From Oleimicrobium sp037445575 (GTDB lineage: Bacteria; Zhuqueibacterota; Zhuqueibacteria; JANLFK01; Oleimicrobiaceae): a stretch of 6,282 nucleotides of DNA. Numbering within the stretch: the first letter of the stretch is position 1; each line of letters begins with the position of its first letter. Of this stretch, positions 5,764 through 6,282 are shown piece after piece. The notes under the pieces are model-generated. The model was not told the origin of the DNA and did not search any database. It saw nothing but the letters and a program-made list of their open reading frames with translations. The position numbers were made by a program, and so were the translations under genes. The stretch covers positions 1 through 6,282 of the forward strand of contig JBBIKH010000204.1 of the NCBI GenBank assembly GCA_037445575.1. The letters run 5' to 3'.

Positions 5764-6282
5764 ATGGAAGGCAATGTGTTAGTGACGTTGAGCCTCGGCA
5801 TTCTCATCACCTCGGTGGTGGCAGTGGAACTGCGTAATCTGCGCAGCACAACCATTTTCTACCTGTTTCATTCCATTCTCCTCTTCTCGATTATTACTGC
5901 TTACGCTTACTTGTTCAAGAACGAGTCTCTCTACTTGTGGTCGGCGACGTGTTTTCTGACGAAGATTGTGGTTATTCCAACCCTGCTGTTCCAGTTTGCC
6001 AAGCGCTTCCCCAGCAAGGAACACCGCCCGGTGCTTGGGCACGGTGTCTCGGTGCTGGCGATAGGCACGCTGGTAGTCGTCTTTTTCCGTCTCTTTCAGG
6101 CCTACTCCTACCTGCTGGCGCCCAACGAGGCGGCTCGCCAGGAGCCCGTGCGTTCCTTGCTGGCAGGAGCCTTCACCATCTTTGGGCTTGGTCTGTGGGC
6201 CCTGCTGACCAGGCGCGATGTGGTGAAGACAGTACTGGGCTTGGCGCTCATGGAAAATGGTGTGCACCTGGTGCTCCTGGCC
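5764..6282 (+). CDS. hyfE: HyfE-type small membrane subunit of a group 4 hydrogenase, 3' truncated
   Basis: The frame runs from ATG 5764 to the end of the window without a stop, giving 173 residues; E. coli HyfE has 216, so about 40 are probably missing. It is hydrophobic throughout, with about five membrane helices. Diagnostic segments are LYLWSATCFLTKIVVIP (residues 56-72, Lys67), matching the LIWSASAFITKVLLVP region of HyfE, and LGLALMENGVHLVLLA (158-173, Glu164), matching LMENGSHLVLALLA. The family is related to the NuoK/MnhC small antiporter subunits, whose membrane glutamate takes part in ion transfer; here that would be Glu164. It sits three bases behind the ferredoxin gene. In E. coli hyf it instead lies between two antiporter genes, so the operon order is rearranged. 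Further hydrogenase genes, including the small subunit, may follow beyond the window. Confidence 0.92.
   Translation, partial: MEGNVLVTLSLGILITSVVAVELRNLRSTTIFYLFHSILLFSIITAYAYLFKNESLYLWSATCFLTKIVVIPTLLFQFAKRFPSKEHRPVLGHGVSVLAIGTLVVVFFRLFQAYSYLLAPNEAARQEPVRSLLAGAFTIFGLGLWALLTRRDVVKTVLGLALMENGVHLVLLA

Overview
This window lies inside one operon, all on the + strand, for a membrane-bound, energy-converting group 4 [NiFe] hydrogenase of the Hyc/Hyf (formate hydrogenlyase-like) type. The DNA is GC-rich. The tight gene spacing and Shine-Dalgarno sites indicate a bacterium. No ribosomal or taxonomic marker is present, so I do not name a phylum. A 19-base run of N at 2104-2122 shows this is a draft, possibly metagenomic, assembly.

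Layout: (1) the C-terminal end of a NuoN/NuoM-like proton-channel subunit (HyfF or HyfD type), 2-400; (2) a HyfB/HycC-type antiporter-like subunit, 436-2516, interrupted by the N gap; (3) the catalytic large subunit, a NuoC-NuoD fusion of HycE/HyfG type, 2569-4251; (4) the HycD/HyfC (NuoH-like) membrane anchor, 4300-5217; (5) the HycF/HyfH two-[4Fe-4S] polyferredoxin, 5269-5760; (6) a HyfE-type membrane subunit starting at 5764 and cut off by the window end. The small subunit (HycG/HyfI, NuoB-like) is required for such a complex but is not here, so it must lie outside the window. Electrons would pass between the polyferredoxin and small subunit and the Ni-Fe site of the large subunit. The membrane subunits would couple that reaction to proton or sodium movement.

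The main discovery is in the large subunit. Its frame carries a single in-frame TGA at 3274-3276, exactly where the second cysteine of the L1 motif (RxCGxC) should be. The protein reads ERICGI-[TGA]-GTVHSTGY and continues uninterrupted for 324 further well-conserved residues, through an intact L2 motif (DPCFSC). Directly after the TGA is a hairpin with a 6-bp perfect upper stem and a CGGGT apical loop starting 16 nt downstream, which has the geometry of a bacterial SECIS element. The codons covering it shift towards A/T third positions. The simplest reading is a selenocysteine at residue 236 of a group 4 hydrogenase, at a position expected to bridge Ni and Fe. In classical [NiFeSe] hydrogenases the selenocysteine is instead the terminal Ni ligand in L2. 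A sequencing error or a nonsense mutation is the main alternative.

There is no intergenic stretch over about 50 bases and no promoter or terminator within the window. Transcription must start upstream and run past the end.
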